From: Mesostigma viride
Taxonomy: Eukaryota > Streptophyta > Mesostigmatophyceae > Mesostigmatales > Mesostigmataceae
DNA: 64,000 nucleotides
Assembly (NCBI GenBank): GCA_009746045.1
Contig: RPFO01000084.1
Span: 193,501 to 257,500 of the forward strand
Direction of reading: 5' to 3'
Shown: piece after piece, positions 20,866 to 31,299 of the stretch
Numbering within the stretch: position 1 is the stretch's first letter
Layout of the letters: the number at the start of each line of letters is the position of its first letter
Translations under genes and position numbers: made by a program
Notes under the pieces: model-generated
Databases searched by the model: none
The model's input: only the letters and a program-made list of their open reading frames with translations
Told to the model about the DNA's origin: nothing

Positions 20866-23708
20866 CCCCTAAACCGTCCTCGTGCCGATTTTCGACTGCG
20901 AGTTTTTCTCATGCCTCACATTCGGCATGAGTTTGTGCGCCCTGTAGGGATTTGGCGGGAAGGTTTTGGCGGGAACCAACTAGACCACCGAAAAGATCTA
21001 GATTCACTCTATCCGTAGGACACTTGTCTGACCGTATTTGACCACCGTATCAGGGTGGAAACCCTGGTCAAAGTCAACAGGGTACCCTGGTGCATGCAGG
21101 TTTGGGCGGTAAAAAAAATTGACAAAAACGTACGAAAACGAAGGATGCGCAAAAAGGGGGGAGCGCGGACGTAGACATGGCGGACGAAATGCAGGCAGAT
21201 ATACGGACTTTCAAGGTAAAGAAGGGCATTTTCATGGCAGTGCCTGTGGAAAAATTCGGACTAGACTGGGCGATAGAGCAGTATGGGGAAAAACACAGCG
21301 AGGTACGTTTGCTGGGCAAGGTAGTGACAGTGAACAGGTCCGGAGATGGTGCACGGTGCTATTTCCCGGACGACAAGCTCACGTACCCATTCACCCGTGA
21401 GCAGATTTTCATATATTCGTGCAGCTCAGATGAGTACGAAGCTCTAGTGAAAGAATGCGCAGCCAGGAAGGTCCCAACGGCAGGTAGCAGTGACGATGAT
21501 AGCGAGCAGGGCCAGGATAGCGATTCTGACGCCGGCGAGGACGACGACGACAAATCCGAGGATATCGAGCTGCCCACACCGGTCAAGCGACGCGAGCCGG
21601 GGAAGCGCGCTGTCGGCAACCCGAAGAAGAACCCAGCCATCAGCCACGCCCCGAAAAGGCGCCGTCAGACCAAGGCGGCGGCCAGCGAGAGCGTTGTCTC
21701 GGACGCTTCCGATGACGACTTTGTTTACCAGAAGGGTGCGGAGGGTCCGGTGCCGAGCGGTGAGGCTGAGCTCGATGCCAGGTGTGTTTCCTTTTCCCGA
21801 TACTCCGGTGCTGTCGCCGATGACGGGTACCGCCTGCTATCAAAACCTTTCCCCTGCCCAGCTCAAGTTTGGGCCCCTCGGGCTGTTCTCCCTTTTCTGG
21901 TCCCAACGTGATGTCGTGGCCAAGATTGTCAAGGAGACCAACGACTATGCTGAGCTCAAGGGGGCGGGCAAGCCAGGTGAGCGTGAGTGGCACCCCTTAA
22001 CAATGCATGAGATGGGCAAATTTCTGGGTGGAGCAGGTGCTGTGCCAACTGTGCTGCGCGCAAGGCAGGAAGCACAAGACCTCGGTCATGTGCGAGCACT
22101 GTGACATGGCGTTCTGCAGCAACAGCGAGCGGAACTGCTTCGGCCTCTTCCACTCCGGGCAGGTGGAGGGGCTGGACTTCAACGTGACGAAGCAGCGGGT
22201 ATGGCAGCGCCTCTCCCAGCGTGGCGAATGCGCCAAGAATTTCAAGGGCGCCACTACCACGAGGGGGCAGCAGCCACCACCCGGAAGCTCAAGGGGGTGG
22301 CGCGGCGCCGCCATCTCAGGGCGGAGCATGTCCGCCTGGGATATAGTCCTACGGAGGCTGACTAAGAATGCTAGCATTTGTTGCCTACGTGGCATGGCAT
22401 TTGGCCTTTCCTGCCCGCGCTCATGCGCGCCGTGTATCACCATGGGCCGGCATGGTTTGAAGTGTGTGTTATTGTTTCATGGACCCACCTGTGCATGTGT
22501 TATTTGGTTTCATGTTGTTAGCCTGGGTTATTGTTTCATGGTCCCACCTGTGCATGTGTTATTTGGTTTCATGTTGTTAGCCTGCATGGGTTATTGTTTC
22601 ATGGTCATGTCTTATTAGCTTTCATGTTTATGCATAACTTGTGCAGTTTGAAAATCTGCTCCGTGATGGTCACAGTGCCACCTATTTCTAGTTGGCAATT
22701 TTCAGTGTTACTGCATGCATGGTCCCTTGGTCACTAATTTATCTAGGAGTGCTGGGATGTTTTGACTTTGTGTGCAAGGTCCATCATGCATGTAAAAATA
22801 AGTACCACAGTATCAGCGGGTCTGCAAGCATTTACGCTTATTGTGGCATATATTTGTGCCACATAGGCTGGAATAAACATAATCATGCATGTTTCATGCT
22901 TACCTATCATTTCCATGTTCAAAACTGCACTAGGATGTTTATTCTAGCCCCCCCAAACTGGTGACTCAAAATAGTCACCAGCTATTTTTAGCATTATCTT
23001 GTGGGTCCCTGGGTGAAACAAGACATGTAAGTGTTTGGATGTAGTGCTTGGGTACAGTTGCAGTCCCCCCTGAAATACTAGGGTGAAATCCAAGGTATAC
23101 GTGCTCCATCATGCATGATAAGGTTGTGAACCCCGTACTCGCGGCCCGCGCGTAGTCGTCTCCAATCATATCCGGCAGGGACCTGCAGTGGTTATGGCAG
23201 GTATTGGTGGCACACAGGTTGGAATAAGTGTTAGCATGCATGTTTGCCCATACTCCATGCTTACCTATCGTTTCCATGTTCAAAACTGAACTAGGATGCC
23301 TATTTTAGCCCCCCAAATACTCGCGACTCAAAATAGTCACCAGTTATTTTTAGCACCAGCTGATGGGTCCCTGGGGGAGTTACAATTTTTAGTGTTTGTA
23401 TCCCATCCTAACTAAAAAATCTATCTACAAAACCAACCCCAGGGTCAACTCATTGAGGAAAGGGGTCTATCATCCATTATAAGGGTGTCACCGCGCACAC
23501 TCACCGTACCCCCCTGAGGGGGGGGCTATTTATAGAGCAGGGGGGGCTAGCACTGGGACCACCCACTATACCCCCAGGTGGGCCCTAATATGGTTATGCT
23601 TGGTTCCTAGTATGGTCTAGAAAAAAAAATTAGGCTGAATGGGGGCACCTGTGGCATACTGTGCAACTCGTGACTCATTTTAGTCACGAGTCAAAGACGG
23701 TTGAGGGG
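20866..23708 (+). mobile_element. piggyBac-like transposon, internally deleted
   Basis: TTAA at 20862-20865 and 23709-23712 flanks the element. The left end starts CCCCTAAACCGTCC, and the right end read on the other strand starts CCCCTCAACCGTCT (mostly matching). TTAA targets and CCC termini are the hallmark of piggyBac. Inside lies a transposase gene joined across a deletion (next entry). The right half holds a ~62-bp tandem repeat near 22457-22610, a ~118-bp direct repeat (22896-23013 and 23258-23375) and a subterminal palindrome ACTCGTGACT...AGTCACGAGT at 23666-23692. Confidence 0.85.
21177..22400 (+). pseudogene. piggyBac transposase lacking its catalytic core
   Basis: From ATG 21177 the first frame (MADEMQADIRTFKVKKGIFM...) runs through an acidic stretch (SDDDSEQGQDSDSDAGEDDD) and basic PKRRRQTK patches, as in algal piggyBac N termini. 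Around 21740-21790 the homology moves to another frame: VFPFPDTPVLSPMTG, then LFSLFWSQRDVVAKIVKETN and WHPLTMHEMGKFLG, the start of the DDE_Tnp_1_7 domain. At about 22020 this joins directly, in a third frame, to the C-terminal zinc-binding domain: VLCQLCCAQGRKHKTSVMCE, HCDMAFC. The region that should carry the catalytic aspartates is absent. Two frame changes plus the deletion mean that it is inactive. The family normally cuts and pastes DNA at TTAA. Confidence 0.8.
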
Positions 23709-23712
23709 TTAA

Positions 23713-24253
23713 ATAAGAGGCATGCCTCCATCGAGATATAGTTTTGGAGGCGAGTTTCTATTGGCGTAAATGTGTAGTATTGTACGACATTACATGTCAA
23801 GGGTGACGAAAAGTACATCGGTACGTACGTACTGAAGTTGCGGAAGTGTCTCGGAGACGTTTCTAGATCGATGCGGACTTAGCATCTCGATCACATTGTA
23901 CATCATGCATCTGCTGCTGATCGCGGCGTGGGAACCAACAACAATAACAACAACGTTGTACATGGAAAAGAGCCCTTGCGTCGCGCTGTGCTGTGCATGG
24001 CGAACTTATTCTCCGCCGTCGGATTGCACAGTCGATGAGCATCGATGCTCGTCGAGGAACCCAACGCAAGCCATGTACAAAAAGAAGTAGAAAATGGTGG
24101 GGCGGCTACGGCCGGGGGCAACTTTGGTAAGTTACACAACTTGTAGCCTGGCGACTCCGCGTCAAGCAGCCCGCAGGTAGTCCGTAGGTTGTTCGCCGGC
24201 GTGAATGAAGTGACAATTTTGACCATTTGATAAAGTTAGAACTGGCGACAACC
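23713..24253. other. No gene recognised
   Basis: Nothing supported between the piggyBac-like element and the LINE 3' end. Confidence 0.4.
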
Positions 24254-24450
24254 TAATTAATCAATTAATTAATTAATACACCCGTGACTGCGTCACGTTA
24301 GCATAAGTCCTCAGTGGGAGGGGAACATGGGATGGAATGGATGATGCTAGCTATCTAGTTCCTAGTTACAGGGTTGTGGGCACCACGGCCCGAATCGCTA
24401 TGAATGCCTTGGAAACGCGGTCACACGCGGAGCCCCCACGGCGACAACCT
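24254..24450 (-). mobile_element. LINE 3' end, TGACTGCGTCACG subfamily
   Basis: Minus-strand 3' end with an AATTAATT tail at about 24256-24278, followed by GTGACTGCGTCACG and ATAAGTCCTCAGTGGGAGGG. The same end occurs at 38.99-39.17 kb and, inverted, at 31.17-31.27 kb. Confidence 0.6.
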
Positions 24451-24687
24451 AGTCGGGGTAAAATCAATACACAGTAAAGGAACCTTCAACCCCTATACAC
24501 AAACAATGAGGATGGGGGGCGCCCGAGCTTCTCTCACTGCCAAGTGGGCAGGCCACAGAGCGCTCTCTCCACAGCAGGGTGCCGGGGCGCAACACAGTGG
24601 GTGCAATAGAACCATGCATGCAGTACCCATAAGTATACTGTATGCTGACGCATAGCTTACAAGGTGAGGTGGGCTCAAGACGTTGGC

Positions 24688-26480
24688 TAATTAATTAGGA
24701 ACATAACTCCGTCGGGAGTATCTGTAGCACATAGCCCAGAGAAGGGGCATATGGCCTATAATACATTCTAAGCTACTTCCTGCAAGGGTGGGAATGTAAA
24801 CGACAAATGCTCTAGGTGCACCAAGGCACCTGCGTCCCCATGATCTATCAAGCTATGCCCAGCTAAGGGGGAGCCTGTCATGGGGGGGAAGATCAGCATA
24901 GCTAAACAAAAGCTAGGCGTGGCCTCTCAGCAGAGAGCAGCTCTCTGCATGGGCACAGCAGAACTAAATAAAACTAGGCATTGATCATCTGGAGTGTGGC
25001 ACATCATAGGCACACATGTACATGGTTAAATAATGCGCGTGGATCAGCTGGTATAGTGCCTGTAGGGGCGTACATGTACATGGCCACGGTCTATCTATTC
25101 TACTACACTACTACTGCTGTATTCCGGCCTAAGCTGGGGCATCTGGAGTCGCCGGCTGGGGCCGCGGGGGTCGCATGCCAGGGCTTGTGGCCGACGTAGA
25201 TGGCCGCCCCCTTCCAGTACACCGGCTGGCCCGCCTTGGTCTGCCGGAGCTGGAGGTAGGTCGGCCATAGCTCCCGTCGCCGTTGTTGCTGCGCCAGGGT
25301 CAAGTCGGCGTCAAGGCCGGTGAAGAGAGTCTTCTCGAGCCGCTTGCGGTGTCTGAGAAAAGAGATCTTGTCCGCCGGGTTCTTAAAGGTGAGAAGGAGC
25401 GGGGGCGCCCCTGCCTTACCCCGCGAGCGGGGAAGGCGGTGGGCGGCCAGCTTGATCTCACCAAGGAGGCCCATGCGACCAAGGATTTTGCTCTCAAACG
25501 CCTGTGCAAGCTTCTCGGAATTCTCACCTTCCATGCACCTGAGGTAGAAGTTCTTGACGATGACAATAAGGCTGCGCTTGGCGAGCTTGGCCTCCTCGCG
25601 GAGGTCAAGCGTCTGCCGCTGGAGCTGGGCTGCGACGGTGGAGGTTGTGGAGGTGGTGTGCTGCCCAGGTCGTGATGGGAGGAGCATCGCCGGCCAGGCC
25701 AGCAGGGGCTGGCTTGGCGGCAATGTTCTTCACCGCCTGGGCAGTGAGGCCTGCGGTGTTCTGCAGGACCTCGATAGCGATGACATTGTCCTTAAGACGC
25801 TGGTCGATGTCACGGAGCTGGGCGGTGATGGAGTCAGTGGAGGCGGAGGGGGGGGGGGCGGGAGGCGAGGAGGGTGGCGGTGGCGGTGGGGATGGTGGGG
25901 AGCTCAGCAGCCAGCGTGCCGCCCATTGCCGCCACATCTTTGGCAAGGGGGGTCACGTGCTGCTCGAAAGCTTCCTTAAGGAGGGCGCAGACGATGGATT
26001 CTGTCGCAACGGTGGGGGGCGGTGGTGGGGGAGCCCAGATTTCGGTGTCGAGTGCCCGAGGATCGAGGGAGCAGAGGGCGAAGCGTTGGAGCTTGGGGCG
26101 ATTCATGCGGCCAATTCGCGGGAGATCCTCGACGGGGTCGGCAGGCTGACCACCTGGCCAGCGGCCGCGGTTGTGGGAGCACAGGTACGAGCACACGTCC
26201 ATAAGCGAGGCGTATACGTGCCGAAAAACACGTCTTCCATGAAGACTCCTGGACCGCGGTTCCAGAAGCCATATGCGTTGATGTCAAAGGCGATTCCGTC
26301 CCAGTGCGGCTCAGCAGGGCGACTGCGCTTGGGCTCTGGCGATGCAGATGGCGAGGCAAGGCCGGGGCGGGCTGGGCGAGCACCAGTGCGCGACTAGTGT
26401 CACCGCTGCCTGCCGGACCTGATGGCGAAGCTGCAGCCGAAGCTGCAGACGTATTTTCATTGCCGAGCGCAGCCGCCAGG
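24688..26480 (-). mobile_element. ORF1-only LINE copy, 24.7-26.5 kb
   Basis: On the minus strand an ORF1 gene is followed directly by a 3' UTR (24700-25100) and an AATTAATTAG tail. No reverse-transcriptase sequence lies between ORF1 and the 3' UTR. The same arrangement is seen at 59.67-61.70 kb and, in part, at 41.25-42.06 kb. Confidence 0.65.
25103..26480 (-). pseudogene. L1-type ORF1, frameshifted
   Basis: The C-terminal half is intact in one minus-strand frame (25723-25103): RSLIVIVKNFYLRCMEGENS, an AHRLPRSRGKAG motif, LTFKNPADKISFLRHRKRLE and YWKGAAIYVGHKPW. This is the RRM-like plus C-terminal domain of L1 ORF1, an RNA-binding coat protein. Upstream parts (ATTDSITAQLRDIDQRLKDN coiled-coil region and a proline-rich N terminus) lie in other frames up to about 26480, so there are at least two frame changes. 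Confidence 0.75.
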
Positions 26481-26767
26481 CTGCGTCACAACGGTCCGAG
26501 CCCCGCCAAAAACGACCATCTTACTCCGTCACCAAATTGGCGCGAGATCCCGAAAATCTGGTGGGCGGGAAGGTGACGACGAGGCAAAAAGTCACGCAGC
26601 ACCCATGGCGGCCGTGAAAATCCTAGCGACCGTCCTGAGAACACATTACGGACAGCGAATTGATTTTGAGCCTTCATAACTCATCTACTTCACGTAGATA
26701 TTTTTTTATCCTAAAGAAATCGGTCCATTTTTTCAGGAAAACAGAAAAAGGGCGGCACTAGGAACTC

Positions 26768-27090
26768 GGCTTTGAGAATGGGTGAGAAATTGTGAGAAAA
26801 AGGGTGAGAAAGGTGAGAAAAAGGGTGAGAAATGGGTGAGAATGGGTGAGAAAGGTGAGAAAAAAGGGTGAGAATGGGTGAGAAAACACGTTTCTCACCC
26901 GGGTGAGATTGCCCCAAAAAGGTGAAAAAAGGGGAAAAACGTGAGAAAAATCTCAAAAAACAGGACATGAGATAAGTGAGAAAAACGGGAGGTGTGAAAC
27001 GTGAGAAAAGTGAGAAAATCAGGACGTGAGAAAAGTGAGAAAAGTGAGAAAAACAGGACGTGAGAAAAGTGAGAAAAGTGAGAAAACACA
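26768..27090 (+). repeat. Left subterminal (GGTGAGAAAA)n array
   Basis: Degenerate GTGAGAAAA and GGTGAGAAT words fill the stretch. The matching inverted array is at 30838-31160. Confidence 0.9.
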
Positions 27091-27244
27091 GCGCTGAAAA
27101 ACACACCCATAATGCAATATGCTGGCAGCAGACACATGCATGCAGTGCCAGTAACAACCGCTGTTCAAAACAGCACGAACAATAATGATTTTTTCATTAA
27201 ATGTTTGAATAATTTTAATGTTTACAGCTGCAAGAACCCGTTGA

Positions 27245-27405
27245 TTCAACTATTCAACACTGTTATGGCGTTATGTACATCTTCGGCATTCAAATATGCC
27301 TTTTCAACACAGTCTGTTATGGCGTTATGACATCTTCGGCATTCAATGCCTGTTCAACACAGTCTGTTATGGCGTTATGACATCTTTCGCATTCAATGCC
27401 TATCA
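27245..27405 (+). repeat. About 53-bp tandem repeat, three copies
   Basis: The unit contains TTCAACACAGTCTGTTATGG, CGTTATGACATCTT and GCATTCAATGCC. Confidence 0.9.
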
Positions 27406-27504
27406 TCAAATACTATATGGTAGCTAGCTAAAAAGCGGGCCGGTCGACAGGGCGTCACATGCTGACTTGAAAGTGGAACCGCTTGCATTTTACTCTCGTG
27501 GTCC

Positions 27505-27890
27505 CTGCAAGAAATAAAGCAAACCGACACAATATACGCAAGAGGAAAAGAAATCAGATCCTTGACATAGATGTAAGCGTTCTACAAGGATCTTGAGCTC
27601 AGCACCACCTAAAAATCCATGCAGCAAATGTGTATGGCAAATCATAATTCCATCAACATACAATTCTACACATCCATGCATGCAAGAGGCCGGGGGAAAA
27701 AAAACAGGCCCTTGCAGATAAACATCTATACCTTCAAATGCCAAAATAATGACACCTATAATTCCCCCTAAAATGAAAGCAGTGCAAGAGACAAAAAAGA
27801 CATCAGATCCTTGACATAGACATCACCATTCTACAAGGAAGAGCTCACCAGCACCTAACGGTCCATGCAGCAAATGTGTAGAACCCAACA
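27505..27890 (+). repeat. Diverged direct duplication
   Basis: The block AGATCCTTGACATAGA...CATGCAGCAAATGTGTA is present at about 27545-27635 and again at about 27805-27880. Confidence 0.8.
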
Positions 27891-27899
27891 CTCACTCTT

Positions 27900-28517
27900 A
27901 TGGCAAAGCAGCCCCATGTGGCAAGGCAGCACCATACACATGAATCACACCATGCGCCAGATGTCACACGAGCAAGGCACAACGTTGTCGTCGGATCAGA
28001 AAGCAACAAACGTGAAAACGCTAGCGGCCCAAATCTGAGATTCCGCGGAACACAGAAAATAAGAAAGCTCAGAAGCTACCAGCAAGGGATCGAACATATG
28101 ACCTTTGGCATGATTTCGCGGCTGTGTGAGTCTCCTGATCCGAAGGCATCTCACTTAATTAACGTTTCGAAACAGCCAAACTGCGGAAAATCTCTTACCG
28201 GAGAGAGTTGCCAATATCAAGGAGACAACCAGCGCAGGCCAGAAATCGGGAGAATCCGGACCATGGTAGCTCGAGCCTGCCGTTATCTTGTCCGCGTTTT
28301 CGAGTCGTGCAGGATTATGAATATGAATGGAGATGGAAATGTGTAGCCTTGTGCATTGAAATTACGGCTGGCTGACGTGAAGAGCGACTACATGACCTAC
28401 ACGGTGGGGCCGGAAACGGCTTGCTTGATTGTGTTTCATCGTGGGCAACGAGTCCAACAACTACTTTCTCTGGGCGGCAAACTGCGGCAAATTGAACGCA
28501 AACCTCATCATGAAATC
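27900..28517 (+). pseudogene. Unknown repeated gene fragment (copy a)
   Basis: A plus-strand frame includes YQGDNQRRPEIGRIRTMVAR and ACRYLVRVFESCRIMNMNGD, meets TAG at about 28344, then continues in a nearby frame ALKLRLADVKSDYMTYTVGP and ETACLIVFHRGQRVQQL to a stop near 28517. The same peptide occurs at 62016-62201 (where the TAG position reads VYPCALKLWLAYV), 62478-62620 and 29073-29261. It therefore comes from a dispersed element or captured gene of unknown function. Confidence 0.4.
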
Positions 28518-29072
28518 TTGACCGTCGAAATGTAACAATCCGACGACTTATGCAGTATGCCGCGTAATTTTCTGTTGCGGGAGAGCCGTTGGGCCGGTTC
28601 CCGACGCGGGCGACCAGTGGTTTGCGTTAAGTTAACTTAGCTGAAGTTCCCCAAGCCGCATGATGGCTCTCATCGACGGCCTCAGTCTATTGACGCGTCG
28701 GCCCGATTTTGGCGGCACCCAATTTGACCCCAACGGCACCTACCGACAAAGGGCATACGTACGTTTCACGCGCACCACGACCTTCGAGCTCTGCTATGGC
28801 GGTGGTGCCGTGGGGCCCGCATCAGACTGCGGGCCCTTATCTGCTTTGGCGGTGCTGCCGTTGGGCCCGCATCAGAATTCAGGCCCTTTATGCATGCGGG
28901 CCATTAATGCATGTTACTTTTTTAGTCTTCTGCATACAAATATGAAGCAATGAGGTCGTGTCCTCTGGATTTTTGCACTGCAAATGGCATTTGCACCGTG
29001 TGCAGTTCCTGGACGTTTGGAAACATGCATGATGGCATGTGGCTAATGTAATGACTGACTAGCTAGACCGTT

Positions 29073-29261
29073 TCAGTGGTTTTTCATTTGCGGGTATTTC
29101 CTCGTAAATGGTGGGAAAGCGATCGCAGCAATGGTTCTCACCACTAGACACTCCCGGCCAGTGAAGCTCGAAAAACACGCCCTGATCAAGCAAGCTGTTT
29201 CCGGCCCCACTGTATAGGTCATCTTACAGTCGCTCTTTGCGTAAGCCAGCCATAATTTCAA
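29073..29261 (-). pseudogene. Unknown repeated gene fragment (copy b, inverted)
   Basis: The minus-strand frame MKLWLAYAKSDCKMTYTVGP continues ETACLIRACFSSFTG to TGA, and is homologous to the fragment at about 28355-28435 on the plus strand. Copies a and b face each other ~0.7 kb apart, so they could be the arms of one inserted element. Confidence 0.4.
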
Positions 29262-29715
29262 TGAACAAGGCTACACATTTGCATACTCTTTGCTTGGTTA
29301 TCGGTGTGCCTTTGTTTGGATGCAGGGGGGATCGCTGTGCTGACACAACGCGGCAAGGGATTTGCTGGTAGAAGATGCCCTTCCCAAGGCTGATTACAGC
29401 GACCCTGCGAATGGCGACGAGGCCTACTGGTGAGCCTTGTTTTTTGCAAATGCTACTTACGCCGTCTGCTTTGGTTATTTTAATTCAGTCCTATTGAAAG
29501 GCGCCTTGGGATTAGCCATGCAATCATGTTTTACTGTCACAAAGCCAGCCCTAGTAATTAATATCTAGTTTGTTTGGTTTTACCCATCCGGGTGCCATGA
29601 TCTTGCCGCCAGTAAAAGCGTCCTGTGTTGTATCTGTTCTATTTTTTTTAATAACCAATACTTGCAATAATAATACTCTTTGCTGGGTTATCGGTGTGCG
29701 TTTGTTTGAATGCAG

Positions 29716-30658
29716 GCGAGATCGCTGTGCTGACACAACGTTCAACGTGCTTGCATGGGCATCATTAAACCTGACGCCGCTTGTGCCGCAAGGCATTGTA
29801 GCGGCGTGTGGGGGCGTGAAGCGCTACGCGGATTCTTTCCACAAAGTCAGGATACACAGGTTCAACTACCGCACGGAGGCTGCGGACCAATCCCAGGGAA
29901 AGCGGCACAAGAATGCGGGAGTTGCGGTGCATGGCCCGGGCGGTGTAGACTTTGGTTTCATTACACACATTCTGAAGGCCAGGTTAGAGTACCCACGAGG
30001 GGGCTGGGAATGGCAGCTGTTGTTGAAGGTGGAGCTTTTTGATCGCCTTCATGTCGCTCACCTGCCCCACGAGAGGTTGGTGGTCATCAGCAGCGCACAG
30101 GCCCCCAGGTCGTCGTGCCTTGTGTTGCCAGGTGCAGTGAGCTCAGTTGGGTATGTCGTCGATGAATGCTATGCTCCCGAAATGGTGGTAATCCCTGCCA
30201 AACTGCCATGGAGCATGGCACATCAGGCGCAATCTGCCCTCAGTAACCATGTGTATCACAGCGTGGCAGCAGATTTCCCCACCATGCCGCAGTTTGAAGT
30301 GATTGAGGAGGGTGAGCCGATGCCACCGCCACCGCCTAGTGGCAAGAAGAAAGGCAAGAAGAAGGGGTCCAAGAAGAAGAAGGTGGCAGCGGCAGACCTA
30401 GGTGATGGCGACGTGGTGCGCCGCGCTGGCAAGGCACCTGCTCGAGGGCGCAGCCGCAAGCGTGGTGCTCCCACAGATGCTGGACCTAGCCAGCCCACCG
30501 TTGTAATTGAGGAGGTCCCTATGGCAAAGAGGGCCAGTGGAAGGCAGCGTAAAGCTGTGAACTATTGCGACACTAGTGGGGATGACACTATGTCATCAGA
30601 AGATGATGTTGATGCAAGCAACCCCTCGGACAGCAGTTCTGAAGAAGATGACTATTGA
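29716..30658 (+). CDS. C-terminal exon of a transposon-type protein
   Basis: A strong acceptor (TTTGTTTGAATGCAG, ending 29715) opens a frame of about 314 residues to TGA 30656-30658. It begins RDRCADTTFNVLAWASLNLT, passes GVDFGFITHILKARLEY and WQLLLKVELFD, then a lysine run (KKKGKKKGSKKKK), an RKRGAP patch and an acidic serine-rich end (SSEEDDY). A globular part followed by basic and acidic tails is common in proteins encoded near the 3' end of CACTA-like and related algal transposons. The VDFGFITHIL...LLLKVELFD spacing loosely recalls the DUF4216-type region, but I cannot confirm it. Upstream exons are not resolved; a degenerate duplicate of this intron-exon border lies at 29285-29350. It could instead be a host nuclear protein. 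Confidence 0.4.
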
Positions 30659-30837
30659 TTTAATTTGGGCATGACAGCATTGTTTATGGAATGATGTGCT
30701 GTTTTATATTGTATGACAACCCTATATTAATTGCACCTTTGTGCACCCTATAATGCATATCAAAGTGGTGTTGAGTTTTTTTTCACGTTAAGGACTTAAT
30801 GAAATAAAGCTCATGATTTTTCTCGTGTTACACTCTT

Positions 30838-31160
30838 GGTGAGAAATTTCTCACCACGTTGACTTGTGATTTTTCTCGTGTTAGTGATTTTTCTCGTGTT
30901 GGTGAGAAACTTCTCAATTTTCTCAATTTTCTCAAATTTTCTCACTTTTTCTCACCCATTCTCACCTTTTTTCTCACTTTAGGGTTTTTTCTCACCCCAA
31001 TCTCACCAAAACCCCCTTTTTCTCACCAAAATCTCACCCTGGTGAGATTTTTTGCCTAGCGTTTGCGGAAAAAAATTGAGATTTTTCTCAATTTTCTCAA
31101 AAAATTCTCACAAAAGGTGAGAAAATTGAGGGTTTTGAGAAAATTCTCAGAATCTGAGTT
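30838..31160 (-). repeat. Right subterminal (TTTTCTCACC)n array
   Basis: Degenerate TTTTCTCACC and TTCTCAATTTTC words, the inverted counterpart of 26768-27090. Confidence 0.9.
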
Positions 31161-31167
31161 CCTAGTG

Positions 31168-31270
31168 TAGCTTATACCATCCCTTCCATCCCATGTTCCC
31201 CTCCCACTGAGGACTTATGCTCACGTGACGCAGTCACGTGTCTATTAATTAATTAATTAATTAATTAATG
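31168..31270 (+). mobile_element. LINE 3' end with (TTAA)n tail
   Basis: Plus-strand 3' end of the TGACGCAGTCACG subfamily, tail at about 31244-31269. It matches the reverse complement of 38.99-39.09 kb. Confidence 0.65.
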
Positions 31271-31299
31271 GGGGTCCCACATGTGAGAAAGAAGTCAGT

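Larger units (their letters stand above)
26756..31167. mobile_element. Probable CACTA/EnSpm-like transposon
   Basis: The left end is CACTAGGAACTCGGCTTTGA and the right end, read on the other strand, CACTAGGAACTCAGATTCTG. About 300 bp of tandem TGAGAAA words follow each end in inverted orientation, the usual subterminal layout of CACTA elements. The C-terminal transposon exon at 29716-30658 and repeats are inside. I see no matching 3-bp target duplication (flanks GCGG and TAGC), so the ends may have been altered, or this may be a different TIR class. A 5' LINE end abuts on the left and a LINE 3' end on the right. Confidence 0.55.

Noticed and set aside
21490-21740. Arg/Pro-rich start of the 204-codon frame overlapping the piggyBac gene
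   Set aside because: It is the shifted reading of the acidic N-terminal region; only the part after about 21770 is homologous to transposase.
28070-28110. tRNA-like B box on the minus strand (GTCATATGTTCGATCCC)
   Set aside because: No A box or acceptor stem was found upstream of it; the stretch is part of a repeated coding fragment.
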